From the NCBI RefSeq assembly GCF_900176205.1, contig NZ_LT859959.1, positions 5,415,001-5,479,000 of the forward strand: DNA of 64,000 bases. Reading direction: 5' to 3'. Shown piece by piece: positions 54,488-63,034 of the stretch; positions within the stretch are counted from its first letter, which is position 1; each line of letters opens with the position of its first letter. This stretch comes from Bradyrhizobium sp. ORS 285 (GTDB lineage Bacteria; Pseudomonadota; Alphaproteobacteria; Rhizobiales; Xanthobacteraceae). The position numbers and the translations under genes are program-made. The notes below the pieces were generated by a model. That model had not been told where the DNA came from and made no database searches. It saw only the letters and a list, made by a program, of their open reading frames with translations.

Positions 54488-55558
54488 TCAATCGAACTGC
54501 GACTTCTTGTAGTAGCCGCTGTCGATCAGGACCTTCTCCCAATTGCTCTTGTCGACCACGACCGGCTTGAGCAGATAGGACGGAACGACCTTGACGCCGT
54601 TGTTGTAGGTCTTGGTGTCATTGACCTGGACTTCCTTGCCGCTGAGGGAGGCGTCGACCATGTCGGCGGTCACCTTGGCGAGATCGCGGGTGTCCTTGAA
54701 GATGGTCGAATACTGGTCGCCGCGCAGCATCGCCTTGATCGACGGCACTTCGGCGTCCTGACCCGAGATCACAGGCATCGGCTGGTCGGCGCTGCCATAG
54801 CCCACGCCCTTCAGCGAGGAGATGATGCCGATCGACAGGCCGTCATAGGGCGACAGCACGGCGTCGACGCGCTTCTTGCCGTAGAACGCGCTGAGCAGGT
54901 TGTCCATGCGGGCCTGGGCGGTGGCGCCGTCCCAGCGCAGGGTCGCAACCTTGTCCATGCCCTTCTGGCCGGAACCGATCACGAGCTTGCCGGAGTCGAG
55001 ATAGGGCTGCAGCACCGACATCGCGCCGTTGTAGAAGAAGTAGGCGTTGTTGTCGTCGGGCGAACCGCCGAACAGCTCGATGTTGAACGGACCCTTGCCG
55101 TCCTTCAGCCCGAGCTTGTCGACGATCGACTGCGCCTGCAGCACACCGACCTGGAAGTTGTCGAAGGTCGCGTAGTAGTCGAGGTTCGGCGTGTCGCGGA
55201 TCAGGCGGTCATAGGCGATCACGGTGATGCCCTTGGCCTTGGCCTGCTTCAGCACGTCCGACAGCGTGGTGCCGTCGATCGCGGCGATGACCAGCACCTT
55301 GGATCCCTTGGTCACCATGTTCTCGATCTGCGAGAGCTGGTTCGGGATGTCGTCCTCGGCATATTGCAGGTCGGTGTTGTAGCCGCGCTCCTTCAGCACC
55401 TTGACGATGTTGTTGCCGTCGTCGATCCAGCGCGCCGAGGACTTGGTCGGCATCGCGATGCCGACGGTCCCCTTGCTCTGGGCCATGGCGGCGCTGGACA
55501 GCGCCAGGGCGCCGAGGCCGGCCAACGCGGCGGCCATGATGGTCTTGAAATTCAGCAT
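54488..55558 (-). CDS. chvE: Periplasmic sugar-binding protein ChvE
   Basis: A 356-residue periplasmic binding protein of the ChvE type. A signal peptide ([20 protein letters not shown]) is followed by [19 protein letters not shown], the ChvE start. Also typical are [39 protein letters not shown] and [17 protein letters not shown]. In Agrobacterium ChvE binds arabinose, galactose, glucose and related sugars and can also present them to VirA. It delivers sugar to gguA/gguB; a hairpin separates it from gguA. Confidence 0.92.
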   Translation of the reverse strand: MLNFKTIMAAALAGLGALALSSAAMAQSKGTVGIAMPTKSSARWIDDGNNIVKVLKERGYNTDLQYAEDDIPNQLSQIENMVTKGSKVLVIAAIDGTTLSDVLKQAKAKGITVIAYDRLIRDTPNLDYYATFDNFQVGVLQAQSIVDKLGLKDGKGPFNIELFGGSPDDNNAYFFYNGAMSVLQPYLDSGKLVIGSGQKGMDKVATLRWDGATAQARMDNLLSAFYGKKRVDAVLSPYDGLSIGIISSLKGVGYGSADQPMPVISGQDAEVPSIKAMLRGDQYSTIFKDTRDLAKVTADMVDASLSGKEVQVNDTKTYNNGVKVVPSYLLKPVVVDKSNWEKVLIDSGYYKKSQFD

Positions 55559-55573
55559 GCTTCACTCCCTCTT

Positions 55574-55621
55574 GGACTTTCGAACTGTTGGATGTTCGAA
55601 GACTTGGATTTTCGAATTTCA
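55574..55621 (-). repeat. Three tandem 16-bp repeats with TTCGAA cores
   Basis: Units start at 55574, 55590 and 55606 (GGACTTTCGAACTGTT, GGATGTTCGAAGACTT, GGATTTTCGAATTTCA). TTCGAA lies at 55579, 55595 and 55611, exactly 16 bp apart. They sit 16-63 bases upstream of the chvE ATG. They could be an array of protein sites or a leader structure. Confidence 0.6.
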
Positions 55622-55627
55622 ATAAGA

Positions 55628-55645
55628 CATACGCGATTGCGTATG
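55628..55645. promoter_or_regulatory. CATACGC-GATT-GCGTATG palindrome
   Basis: Perfect 7-bp arms with a 4-bp spacer, between the lactonase gene and the TTCGAA repeats. The size is right for a dimeric regulator; the FadR-type protein at 61269-62012 is the nearest candidate. Confidence 0.5.
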
Positions 55646-55699
55646 CTGATACCAGTTAGCTGTTAGGCTGAACGACGCTCGACTTGATTGTTCCTCCTC

Positions 55700-56587
55700 T
55701 CAGATCGACAGCACGACGTCAGGCTCGGCACGTCCCCGGACGCCGACGTCGAGCAGAAAGGTCTGGCCATGGCCCGGATCGGCCGCCTTGGCCGCCGCGT
55801 CCATGTCCTGCCAGGCCGAGGTGACCAGCAGGCGCGACAGATCGGTACCGACGAAGGCCGGGCAACTGGCCTGGACGGCGGGAACCGCGATGCAGCGCAG
55901 ATGCTCGCCCTGCGGGCTGTAGACGTCGACACAACCGCCGCCCCAGCGCGCGTTCCAGATCCGCCCCTCGGCATCGACCACGGCGCCGTCGAGGCCGCCG
56001 ATGCCGGTGTGGCGCAGCAGCACCGCCGGTTCGCCGCGCGGCAGGCCGGTCTGTGGATCGAGTGCGACGCGGTAGAGCACGTTCTCGTCGGTGTCAGCGA
56101 AATAGCCGGTCGCGCCATCCGCGGTGAAGCAGATTGCGTTCGGGATGGTGACGTTCGGAAACAGCCGGACGATCTCGCCGCGATGCAGCGCATAGATCGC
56201 GCCCAGCCCGCGCTCCGCCTTGCGGCCCATGGTTCCGATCCAGAACGTGCCCGAGGGATGCACGCGCGAGTCGTTCGACCGCGTCGCCGGGTTGTCGGCT
56301 TCGAGCGGCCGGTACAGCGACAGCGCGCCGTCGGCGATGCTGCGGATATAGAGCCCGTCCTCGGCGACGATCAGTTGCTTGTTCGCATCGATGCGGCCGA
56401 GCGCGCTCGCCATCTTGCCCAGCACATGGCGGCGAATCTCGCCGCTGCCGATCTTGGCCTCGAACAGCAGGCCTTCGCGGATGTCGAACCACCAGGCAAT
56501 GTCGGTTGCCGGGTCGTAGGTCGGCCCTTCGCCGAGATGGCAATGCTCGGCGCAGAGCACTGTTGTCGGCACCTGCTCCATCATCAT
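55700..56587 (-). CDS. SMP-30/gluconolactonase family sugar lactonase
   Basis: A 295-residue six-bladed propeller lactonase. HLGEGPTYDPATDIAWWFDI holds the metal Glu, and NDSRVHPSGTFWIGTMG, PNAICFTADG and LDGAVVDAEGRIWNARWGG give further metal and loop residues. In context it should open L-arabino-1,4-lactone (or galactonolactone) to the acid, the role called AraB in Azospirillum. It is the last gene of the catabolic unit and overlaps the mutarotase gene by four bases. Confidence 0.88.
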   Translation of the reverse strand: MMMEQVPTTVLCAEHCHLGEGPTYDPATDIAWWFDIREGLLFEAKIGSGEIRRHVLGKMASALGRIDANKQLIVAEDGLYIRSIADGALSLYRPLEADNPATRSNDSRVHPSGTFWIGTMGRKAERGLGAIYALHRGEIVRLFPNVTIPNAICFTADGATGYFADTDENVLYRVALDPQTGLPRGEPAVLLRHTGIGGLDGAVVDAEGRIWNARWGGGCVDVYSPQGEHLRCIAVPAVQASCPAFVGTDLSRLLVTSAWQDMDAAAKAADPGHGQTFLLDVGVRGRAEPDVVLSI

Positions 56588-57663
56588 GCGGACGCTCCCG
56601 TGGTCGAGAAGCGATAGATGGTCTCGTGCTTGTAGACCTCGTCGGGCGCCAGACGCGCGCTCGGGAAGTCAGGACGGTTCGGCGTGTCAGGCCAGACCTG
56701 CGGCTCCAGGCAGAGCGCGTCGGACTGCCGGAACACCCTGCCCTTCCCGCTGACGGTCGCGTCGATGTAGTTGCCGGAATAGACCTGGAGGCCGGGCTGA
56801 TCGGTGTGCAGCTCCATGACGCGGCCCGAGCGCGGCGACTCCAGCCGGGCTGCGAGGCGGAGGCCATCGCCGGCGCGCAGGCAGAAATTGTGGTCATAGC
56901 CGCGGCCGCATTTGATCTGCGCATCGTCGGCGCGGATGCGCGCGCCGATCGGCTGCGCGTCGCGGAAGTCGAACGGCGTGCCGGCGACATCATGCGGCGG
57001 TCCCGGCAGCGGGATCGCGGTTTCGTCGATCGCGAGATAATGGTCGGCGGCCAAGGTCAGCCGATGGTCGAGGATGCCGGTGCCGGCCGCGAGGCCATCG
57101 AGATTGAAGAAGCTGTGGTTGGTCAGGTTGATGATCGTGGTGCGGGTCGTCCGCGCGGCGAAGGTCACCGACAATTCCATCCGGCCGGTGAGCTGATAGG
57201 TGACGCGGACGTCGAGCCGCCCCGGATAATTCGCCTCGCCGTCCGGGCTGACATAGAGCAATGTGACCGAGGGCTGCTCGCCGTCCTCGGTCGCGACGAT
57301 CTGCCAGAGCTTGCGATCGAAGCCATCGGGACCGCCATGGAGCGCATGCGCGCCGTCATTGGCCTCCAGCCGCACGTCATCGCCATCGAGCGTGAAGCGC
57401 GCACCGGCGATGCGGTTGGCATAGCGCCCGACCGTGGCGCCGAAGAACTTGCGGAGCTTGACGTAGCTCAAGAGGTCGTCATGGCCGAGCACGACATCAT
57501 CGACGGCGCCATGCGCATCCGGCACCAGCAGCGCCTGCAGCGCGGCGCCGAAGGTGATGATCCGCGCCTCGAAGCCGCCGGCGCCATGCAAGGTGACGCG
57601 CTCGACCTCGCGGCCATCAGGCAGGCTGCCAAACACATCCCTGGTGATCCGTGGCTCTGCCAT
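56584..57663 (-). CDS. galM: Aldose 1-epimerase (mutarotase)
   Basis: A 359-residue galactose-mutarotase-fold protein. FGSLPDGREVERVTLHGAGG begins the fold. RYANRIAGARF, NHSFFNLDG with the catalytic His and GYDHNFCLR follow, and YSGNYIDATVSGKG is near the C-terminal end. It interconverts sugar anomers, supplying the form oxidised by the neighbouring dehydrogenase. It overlaps the lactonase gene and starts three bases after the dehydrogenase stop. Confidence 0.9.
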   Translation of the reverse strand: MAEPRITRDVFGSLPDGREVERVTLHGAGGFEARIITFGAALQALLVPDAHGAVDDVVLGHDDLLSYVKLRKFFGATVGRYANRIAGARFTLDGDDVRLEANDGAHALHGGPDGFDRKLWQIVATEDGEQPSVTLLYVSPDGEANYPGRLDVRVTYQLTGRMELSVTFAARTTRTTIINLTNHSFFNLDGLAAGTGILDHRLTLAADHYLAIDETAIPLPGPPHDVAGTPFDFRDAQPIGARIRADDAQIKCGRGYDHNFCLRAGDGLRLAARLESPRSGRVMELHTDQPGLQVYSGNYIDATVSGKGRVFRQSDALCLEPQVWPDTPNRPDFPSARLAPDEVYKHETIYRFSTTGASA

Positions 57664-57666
57664 GGC

Positions 57667-58593
57667 TTAGTCCTCGAACGGCTCGACGATGTTGCGGCGG
57701 CCGAGCAGGAAGGAATCGGCCACCAGACGCAGCGGCGCCAGGTCGACGTCGCTTGCGCCGGTCTTGGTCAGCTCGACGAAGCGGCGGTAGAGGCCGGGAT
57801 ATTCCCGTTCCTTCTCGTCGATCATGACCTGGTCATCCAAGGTCATCCGCGCGCCGCCCAAGGACAGCTTCAGCTGTCCGGCGTCGGTCTCGATGCGGAT
57901 GTCCCAGCTCTGCGGCCCCGTCTGGCGGAAGTCGAACTCGGCCGCGATCGGCAACTCGCTCGCCGTGGACATCAAGAGATTGGCTGCGATCGGCGCCTGG
58001 CAGTTGGACGGGAACGACAGCTCGGCCTCGGTGACGAACACCGGCTCGGGCAGGATGCGCGTCAGGATCGACAGCGCGTTGATCCCTGGATCGAACACGC
58101 CGAGCCCGCCTGGCTGCCAGATCCAGGCCTGACCGGGATGCCAGACGCGGACGTCCTCCTTCCAGTCGATGCGAACGCTGCGGATCTCGCGCGACGCCAG
58201 CCACGCCCGCGCGGGTTCAACGGCGGGCGCGTAGCGCGAGTGCCAGGTCGCGAACAGCGTGCGCTGCTTCTTGGCAGCCAGCGTGACCAGCGGATCGAGC
58301 TCACTCACGGCCGCGCCCGGCGGCTTCTCCAGCATCACATGCTTGCCGGCCTCGAGCGCGACCAGCGCCTGGGCGCGGCGGACCTGCGGCGGCGTGCACA
58401 GCGACACCGCATCGATCTCCGGCCCGTCGCGCAGCAGCTCCTCGATCGAGCCGAAATGCGGCAGGCCGGGCAGCGACGCGTTGCGACTCGCCACCGCCGT
58501 CAAGGTTACGCCGTCGGTGCCGGCGATCGCCGGCACGTGCTGGTCTTTGGCGATCTTGCCGAAGCCGACGATGGCGACACGAAGTTCGCTCAT
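57667..58593 (-). CDS. L-arabinose/D-galactose 1-dehydrogenase (Gfo/Idh/MocA family)
   Basis: A 308-residue NAD(P)-dependent dehydrogenase. The Rossmann start is LRVAIVGFGKIAKDQHVPAI. LEAGKHVMLEKPPGA carries the conserved Lys, and WKEDVRVWHPGQAWIWQPGGLGV and FDPGINALSI follow. This order and the length closely match the Azospirillum L-arabinose 1-dehydrogenase (AraA there), which also oxidises galactose. The product is the aldonolactone for the lactonase. The arrangement within the operon strongly supports this role. Confidence 0.88.
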   Translation of the reverse strand: MSELRVAIVGFGKIAKDQHVPAIAGTDGVTLTAVASRNASLPGLPHFGSIEELLRDGPEIDAVSLCTPPQVRRAQALVALEAGKHVMLEKPPGAAVSELDPLVTLAAKKQRTLFATWHSRYAPAVEPARAWLASREIRSVRIDWKEDVRVWHPGQAWIWQPGGLGVFDPGINALSILTRILPEPVFVTEAELSFPSNCQAPIAANLLMSTASELPIAAEFDFRQTGPQSWDIRIETDAGQLKLSLGGARMTLDDQVMIDEKEREYPGLYRRFVELTKTGASDVDLAPLRLVADSFLLGRRNIVEPFED

Positions 58594-58596
58594 GGC

Positions 58597-59526
58597 TCAG
58601 CGTCCCCAGCGCAACACGAGCGGATCGAGCCGGCGCGCGATCTCGATCAGGCCCTTTTGTGTCGCCGGATGGATCGGTGGCTGCGGCGCGCGCAACGTGT
58701 CGTGCTTGATCACGCCGCCCTCCTTCATCAGGATCTTGCAGGTCGCAAGCCCGCACTGCCGGTTCTCGTAGTTGATCAGCGGCAGCCAGCGCTCATAGGC
58801 AGCGGCCGCAGCGTCGCGATCGCCTGCGAAGTAGGGATCGATGATCTTTCGGATGCCGTCGGGATAGCCGCCACCGGTCATCGCGCCAGTGGCACCGGCG
58901 TCGAGATCGGCCATCAGGGTGATCGCCTCCTCGCCGTCCCACGGGCCCTGGATGTCGGCGCCGCCCGCCTCGATCAGCGCGCGCAGCTTGTCAGCGGCGC
59001 GCGGCACCTCGATCTTGAAATAGGCGAGGTTCTCGATCTCCTTGGCCATGCGCGCGAGCAGCGGCACCGACAGCGGCGTACCCGCGACCGGCGCGTCCTG
59101 CACCATGATCGGAATCGAGATCGCATCCGACACGCCGCGATAGAACTCGTAGATCGAGCTTTCGGGCACACGGAACGTCGCGCCGTGATAGGGCGGCATC
59201 ACCATGACCATCGCAGCGCCCTTGTCCTGCGCGCGGCGCGAGCGCTCGGCGCAGACGAAGGTCGAGAAATGCGTGGTCGTGACGATCACCGGCACGCGGC
59301 CGGCGACATGCTCCAGCACCGTGGTCATGACGAGATCGCGCTCATCATCGGTCAGCACGAACTGCTCGGAGAAATTCGCGAGGATGCAGATGCCGTGCGA
59401 GCCCGCATCGATCATGAAGTCGATTGCGCGCTTCTGGCCGTCGAGATCGAGGCGGCCGTCAGCGTCGAAGACGGTCGGTGCGACCGGGAAGACGCCCTTG
59501 TAGAGCTTTTTGGCGGAAGCGGTCAT
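58597..59526 (-). CDS. L-2-keto-3-deoxyarabonate dehydratase (DHDPS family)
   Basis: A 309-residue barrel enzyme of the dihydrodipicolinate synthase/aldolase family. The Schiff-base Lys is Lys171 in LAYFKIEVPRAA. FPVAPTVFDADGRLD, SHGICILANFSEQF and ADIQGPWDGEEA match the 2-keto-3-deoxyarabonate dehydratase subgroup. It converts the keto-acid to alpha-ketoglutarate semialdehyde. AGAGG lies five bases before ATG 59526, preferred to the in-frame GTG at 59532. The final semialdehyde dehydrogenase is not in this window. Confidence 0.88.
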   Translation of the reverse strand: MTASAKKLYKGVFPVAPTVFDADGRLDLDGQKRAIDFMIDAGSHGICILANFSEQFVLTDDERDLVMTTVLEHVAGRVPVIVTTTHFSTFVCAERSRRAQDKGAAMVMVMPPYHGATFRVPESSIYEFYRGVSDAISIPIMVQDAPVAGTPLSVPLLARMAKEIENLAYFKIEVPRAADKLRALIEAGGADIQGPWDGEEAITLMADLDAGATGAMTGGGYPDGIRKIIDPYFAGDRDAAAAAYERWLPLINYENRQCGLATCKILMKEGGVIKHDTLRAPQPPIHPATQKGLIEIARRLDPLVLRWGR

Positions 59527-59535
59527 GGGCACCTC

Positions 59536-61272
59536 TTAGTGATTGTCGCGCGGCACCGGCGAGCCGGTGCGGCCGACCAGGAAGTCGAAATCCACGCCGC
59601 GATCGGCCTGCAGCACGTGATCGATGTAGAGCTTCTGATAGCCGCGATCGGCGTGCGGCTTCGGCGGCGTCCACGCGGCGCGGCGCGCGGCGAGCTCCTC
59701 GTCGCTGACATGCAGGTGCAGCCGGCGGCCGGGAACGTCGAGCGTGATCATGTCGCCGTTCTTCACCAGCGCCAGCGGTCCGCCGACGGTGGCCTCGGGG
59801 GCGACGTGCAGCACCACCGTGCCATAGGCCGTACCGGACATGCGCGCGTCGGAAATGCGGATCATGTCGCGCACGCCCTGGCGCAGCACCTTCGCCGGAA
59901 GCGGCATGTTGCCGACCTCGGCCATGCCCGGATAACCCTTCGGACCGCAATTCTTCAGCACCATGATGGAGGACGCGTCGATGTCGAGATTGTCGTCGTC
60001 GACGGCGTCATGCATCTCCTCGACGCTCTCGAACACCACGGCGCGCCCGGTGTGGTTCATCAGCTCCGGCGAGGCCGCCGACGGCTTTATGACCGCGCCG
60101 TTCGGCGCGAGGTTGCCGTTGAGGATGGCGATGCCGGCTTCCGTCTTGAACGGCGTCTCGAACGGCGTGATCACCTCGGCATTATAGTTCGGGGCCTCGG
60201 CGACGTTGTCCCACAGCGTCTTGCCGTTGACGGTGCGTGCATCTTTGTGCAGCAGGCCGCGCTCGCCGAGCGCGCGCAGCACGGCCGGCAGGCCGCCGGC
60301 ATAGTAGAAGTCCTCCATTAGGAAGCGCCCCGACGGCATCAGGTCGACGAGGCAATGCACGTCGCGGCACAGCCGGTCGAAATCATCGAGCGTGAGCTCG
60401 ACGCCGATGCGGCCGGCGATGGCGAGCAGATGCACGACCGCGTTGGTCGAGCCGCCGATCGCCGCCAGCGTGCGAATCGCGTTCTCGAACGCTTGGCGCG
60501 TCAGAATGTCCGACGGCTTGAGGTCCTCATTGACCATCTCGACGATCCGCCGGCCGGCCATGCGGGCCAGCAAATTGCGGCGCGCGTCGGCCGCGGGGAT
60601 CGCCGCGTTCTCCGGCAGGCCGATGCCCAGCGCCTCGACCATCGAGGCCATTGTCGAGGCCGTGCCCATGGTCATGCAGCTGCCGGCGGAGCGGTTCATG
60701 CCCGCCTCGGCCTCGTGGAATTCCTTCAAGGTGATCTCGCCGGCGCGCAGCTGCTCGCTCATCGAGATGATGTTGGTCCCGGAGCCGATAATCTGGCCGC
60801 GATAGACGCCGCGCAATTGCGGACCGCCGGAGACGCCGATCGCCGGCAGGTCGGCCGAGGCCGCGCCCATCAAGAGCGCCGGCGTGGTCTTGTCGCAGCC
60901 CATCAGCAGCACGACGCCGTCGAGCGGATGCGCGCGGATCGCTTCCTCGACGTCCATCGAAGCGAGGTTGCGGAACAGCATCGCGGTGGGACGCATCGTC
61001 ACCTCGCCGAGCGAGGAGACCGGGAATTCCAAGGGATAGCCGCCGGCATCGAGCACGCCCTGGCGGACATGCTCAGCGATGACGCGGAAATGCGCGTTAC
61101 AGGGCGTCAGCTCCGACCAGGTGTTGCAGATGCCGATGACCGGACGGCCCTCGAAGCGGTCCTGCGGCGTGCCGCTGTTCTTCAGGAATGAGCGATAATA
61201 GAAGCCCATCTTGTCCTGGCGGCCGAACCACGCCTGGCTGCGCAGCTGCTTGTCTGATTTGTCGTTGCTCAT
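59536..61272 (-). CDS. L-arabonate dehydratase (IlvD/Edd family)
   Basis: A 578-residue dehydratase, the length of rhizobial L-arabinonate dehydratase. The [2Fe-2S] ligands are Cys58 in LTPCNAHF, Cys126 in MGCDKTTP and Cys199 in SAGSCMTMG. Lys128 is the position carbamylated in that group. It removes water from L-arabonate to give 2-keto-3-deoxyarabonate. It overlaps the regulator gene by four bases upstream and ends nine bases before the next gene. Confidence 0.9.
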   Translation of the reverse strand: MSNDKSDKQLRSQAWFGRQDKMGFYYRSFLKNSGTPQDRFEGRPVIGICNTWSELTPCNAHFRVIAEHVRQGVLDAGGYPLEFPVSSLGEVTMRPTAMLFRNLASMDVEEAIRAHPLDGVVLLMGCDKTTPALLMGAASADLPAIGVSGGPQLRGVYRGQIIGSGTNIISMSEQLRAGEITLKEFHEAEAGMNRSAGSCMTMGTASTMASMVEALGIGLPENAAIPAADARRNLLARMAGRRIVEMVNEDLKPSDILTRQAFENAIRTLAAIGGSTNAVVHLLAIAGRIGVELTLDDFDRLCRDVHCLVDLMPSGRFLMEDFYYAGGLPAVLRALGERGLLHKDARTVNGKTLWDNVAEAPNYNAEVITPFETPFKTEAGIAILNGNLAPNGAVIKPSAASPELMNHTGRAVVFESVEEMHDAVDDDNLDIDASSIMVLKNCGPKGYPGMAEVGNMPLPAKVLRQGVRDMIRISDARMSGTAYGTVVLHVAPEATVGGPLALVKNGDMITLDVPGRRLHLHVSDEELAARRAAWTPPKPHADRGYQKLYIDHVLQADRGVDFDFLVGRTGSPVPRDNH

Positions 61273-62012
61273 TCCTGGTCCGTTCGTGCAGCCGATTGCG
61301 CGTGACGCCGCCGGCCGTTGTAGATGACTTCGATCATGGCTTCCGAGGCGCCCTCGGGGTCTCCATTGGCGATCGCATCGATGATGCGCTGGTGCCAGAC
61401 CAGCACTGTGTCGCGATCGGCGGTCTCGACCGGTGCGCTCAACACGAAGGAGGCGCGCAGCGCCGCTTCGATGACCGCGCCGATCGAGCGCATGAAGGGA
61501 TTGCCGGAGGCGTTGGCGACCGCAATGTGCAGGGCCAGATCGGCCTCGGCGAACGCTACCGAGGTCGACGGCTCGCGCTCCATCTGCGCCATCGCCTTGC
61601 GCATTTCTGCGACATCGTCATCCGTGCGGCGTTCGGCCGCGAGGGCGGCCGCGCGCGGCTCGATCGCCAGCCGGATCTCGGCGAGATCGGCGAGGAAGCG
61701 CTTGTCGATCCCTGCGTCGAGGTGCCACGCCAGCACGTCCGGATCGAACATGTTCCAGGCGGAGCGCTCGCGCACGACGGTGCCGACGCGCGCCTTGGTC
61801 GAGAGCAGGCCTTTCGCGACCAGCGTCTTGACGCTCTCGCGCAGCACCGGCCTGGAGACGCCGAACGTCGCCGTCAGCTCGGCGTCGCCCGGCAGCCGCG
61901 CGCCCTCGCCGAGACGGCCCGAGATGATGTCGATGCCGATGCTGCGGGCGACCTCGGCGTGGTTGGAATGCGCACGGCGCGTCGGGATCGAGACGATGTG
62001 CGACGACGTCAT
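61269..62012 (-). CDS. FadR-type GntR transcriptional regulator
   Basis: A 247-residue regulator. The winged helix-turn-helix (about 20-85) contains FGVSRPVLRESVKTLVAKGLL, and an FCD effector domain (about 100-225) follows with DLALHIAVANASGNPFMRS. The ligand is probably a pentonate or keto-deoxy acid of this pathway. It overlaps the permease and dehydratase genes by four bases each, so it is part of the operon it most likely controls. Confidence 0.88.
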   Translation of the reverse strand: MTSSHIVSIPTRRAHSNHAEVARSIGIDIISGRLGEGARLPGDAELTATFGVSRPVLRESVKTLVAKGLLSTKARVGTVVRERSAWNMFDPDVLAWHLDAGIDKRFLADLAEIRLAIEPRAAALAAERRTDDDVAEMRKAMAQMEREPSTSVAFAEADLALHIAVANASGNPFMRSIGAVIEAALRASFVLSAPVETADRDTVLVWHQRIIDAIANGDPEGASEAMIEVIYNGRRRHAQSAARTDQE

Positions 62013-63034
62013 GTCGGCGCCCCCGCCGGCGTGACGTCAGCAGGCTTGGCGCCCGCCAGCTTGGCCCCTGCGGGCTTGACGGATGAGCGGCGCGCGAGCG
62101 CCATCAGACCTTGCTGCAGCGCAATGAAGACGAACAACAGAACCCCCGTGGCGATCTTGGTCCACCAGCTCGACAGCGTGCCGTCGAAGTTGATGTAGGT
62201 CTGGATCATGCCCTGGATCAGGACGCCAAGGAAGGTGCCGATGACGGTGCCCTGCCCGCCGGTCAACAAGGTTCCGCCGATCACGACGGCCGCAATGGTA
62301 TCGAGCTCGACACCGACGGCCGACAGCGAATAGCCGGCCGCGGTATAGAAGGAGAAGACGATGCCCGCGAGGCCCGCAAGCACGCTGGACAGCATATAGA
62401 TGCGGATGGTCATCGGCCCGACCGGAATGCCCATCAGTGCGGTCGCCGCGCGGCTGCCGCCGAGGGCGTAGACGTTGGCGCCGAATCGCGTCAGGTGCAG
62501 CAGCAGCGCGCATACGACGAGGATGACGAGCATCGCAATCGCGATCGCGGTGAGCCGGCCGCCGCCGGGCAGCCTGATCGCGAAATCCGAAACGGCACTG
62601 TAGATCGGCGCAGTGATCGGAATTGACTCGGTCGAGAGCAGGAAGCTGACGCCGCGGGCCAGGAACATGCCGGCCAGCGTCACGATGAAGGGCGGCAGCT
62701 CGAAGACATGGATGACGGTGCCCATCGCGGCGCCGAACAGCGCGCACAGCACCAGCACCATTGCGAAGGCGGCGAGCGGCGGAATGCCCCAGCGCTCGAT
62801 CGCGAGCGCCGTGAACACGGTGGTGAAGCCGATCACCGAGCCCACCGAGAGATCGATGCCGCCGGAGATGATGACGAAGGTCATACCGGCCGCGACGATA
62901 CCGAGGAAGGCGTTGTCGGTGAGCAGATTGGCGACCACGCGAGTCGAGGCGATGTTCGGGAATTGCAGCGCGCACAGCACAAAGCCGGCGACCAGCACGA
63001 AGGCTGTGATCGCAACCGAGGTCGAGGCCTTCAT
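62009..63034 (-). CDS. Sugar ABC transporter permease, YjfF-like
   Basis: A 341-residue permease with about nine membrane segments. AGMTFVIISGGIDLSVGSVIGFT is the family signature; PPFIVTLAGMFLARGVSFLL and VVIGGTLLTGGQGTVIGTFLGVL are also typical of the YjfF half of the YtfQRTYjfF sugar importer. The C-terminal tail repeats AGAKLAGAKPA. It overlaps both neighbours by four bases. Confidence 0.88.
   Translation of the reverse strand: MKASTSVAITAFVLVAGFVLCALQFPNIASTRVVANLLTDNAFLGIVAAGMTFVIISGGIDLSVGSVIGFTTVFTALAIERWGIPPLAAFAMVLVLCALFGAAMGTVIHVFELPPFIVTLAGMFLARGVSFLLSTESIPITAPIYSAVSDFAIRLPGGGRLTAIAIAMLVILVVCALLLHLTRFGANVYALGGSRAATALMGIPVGPMTIRIYMLSSVLAGLAGIVFSFYTAAGYSLSAVGVELDTIAAVVIGGTLLTGGQGTVIGTFLGVLIQGMIQTYINFDGTLSSWWTKIATGVLLFVFIALQQGLMALARRSSVKPAGAKLAGAKPADVTPAGAPT

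Noticed and set aside
55574..55621. CRISPR-like reading of the tandem repeats
   Set aside because: Units are 16 bp with no spacers and there are only three. No cas genes are present.
56506..60321. Very long open frame (over 1200 codons) on the plus strand
   Set aside because: It runs antisense to five recognised sugar-catabolism genes, has a biased Arg/Ala/Asp/Leu composition and no domain. It is a high-GC shadow. The same holds for the long frames at 6995-11083 (the part outside the MetE-like gene), 40773-43652, and the part of 3460-7101 before hemE.
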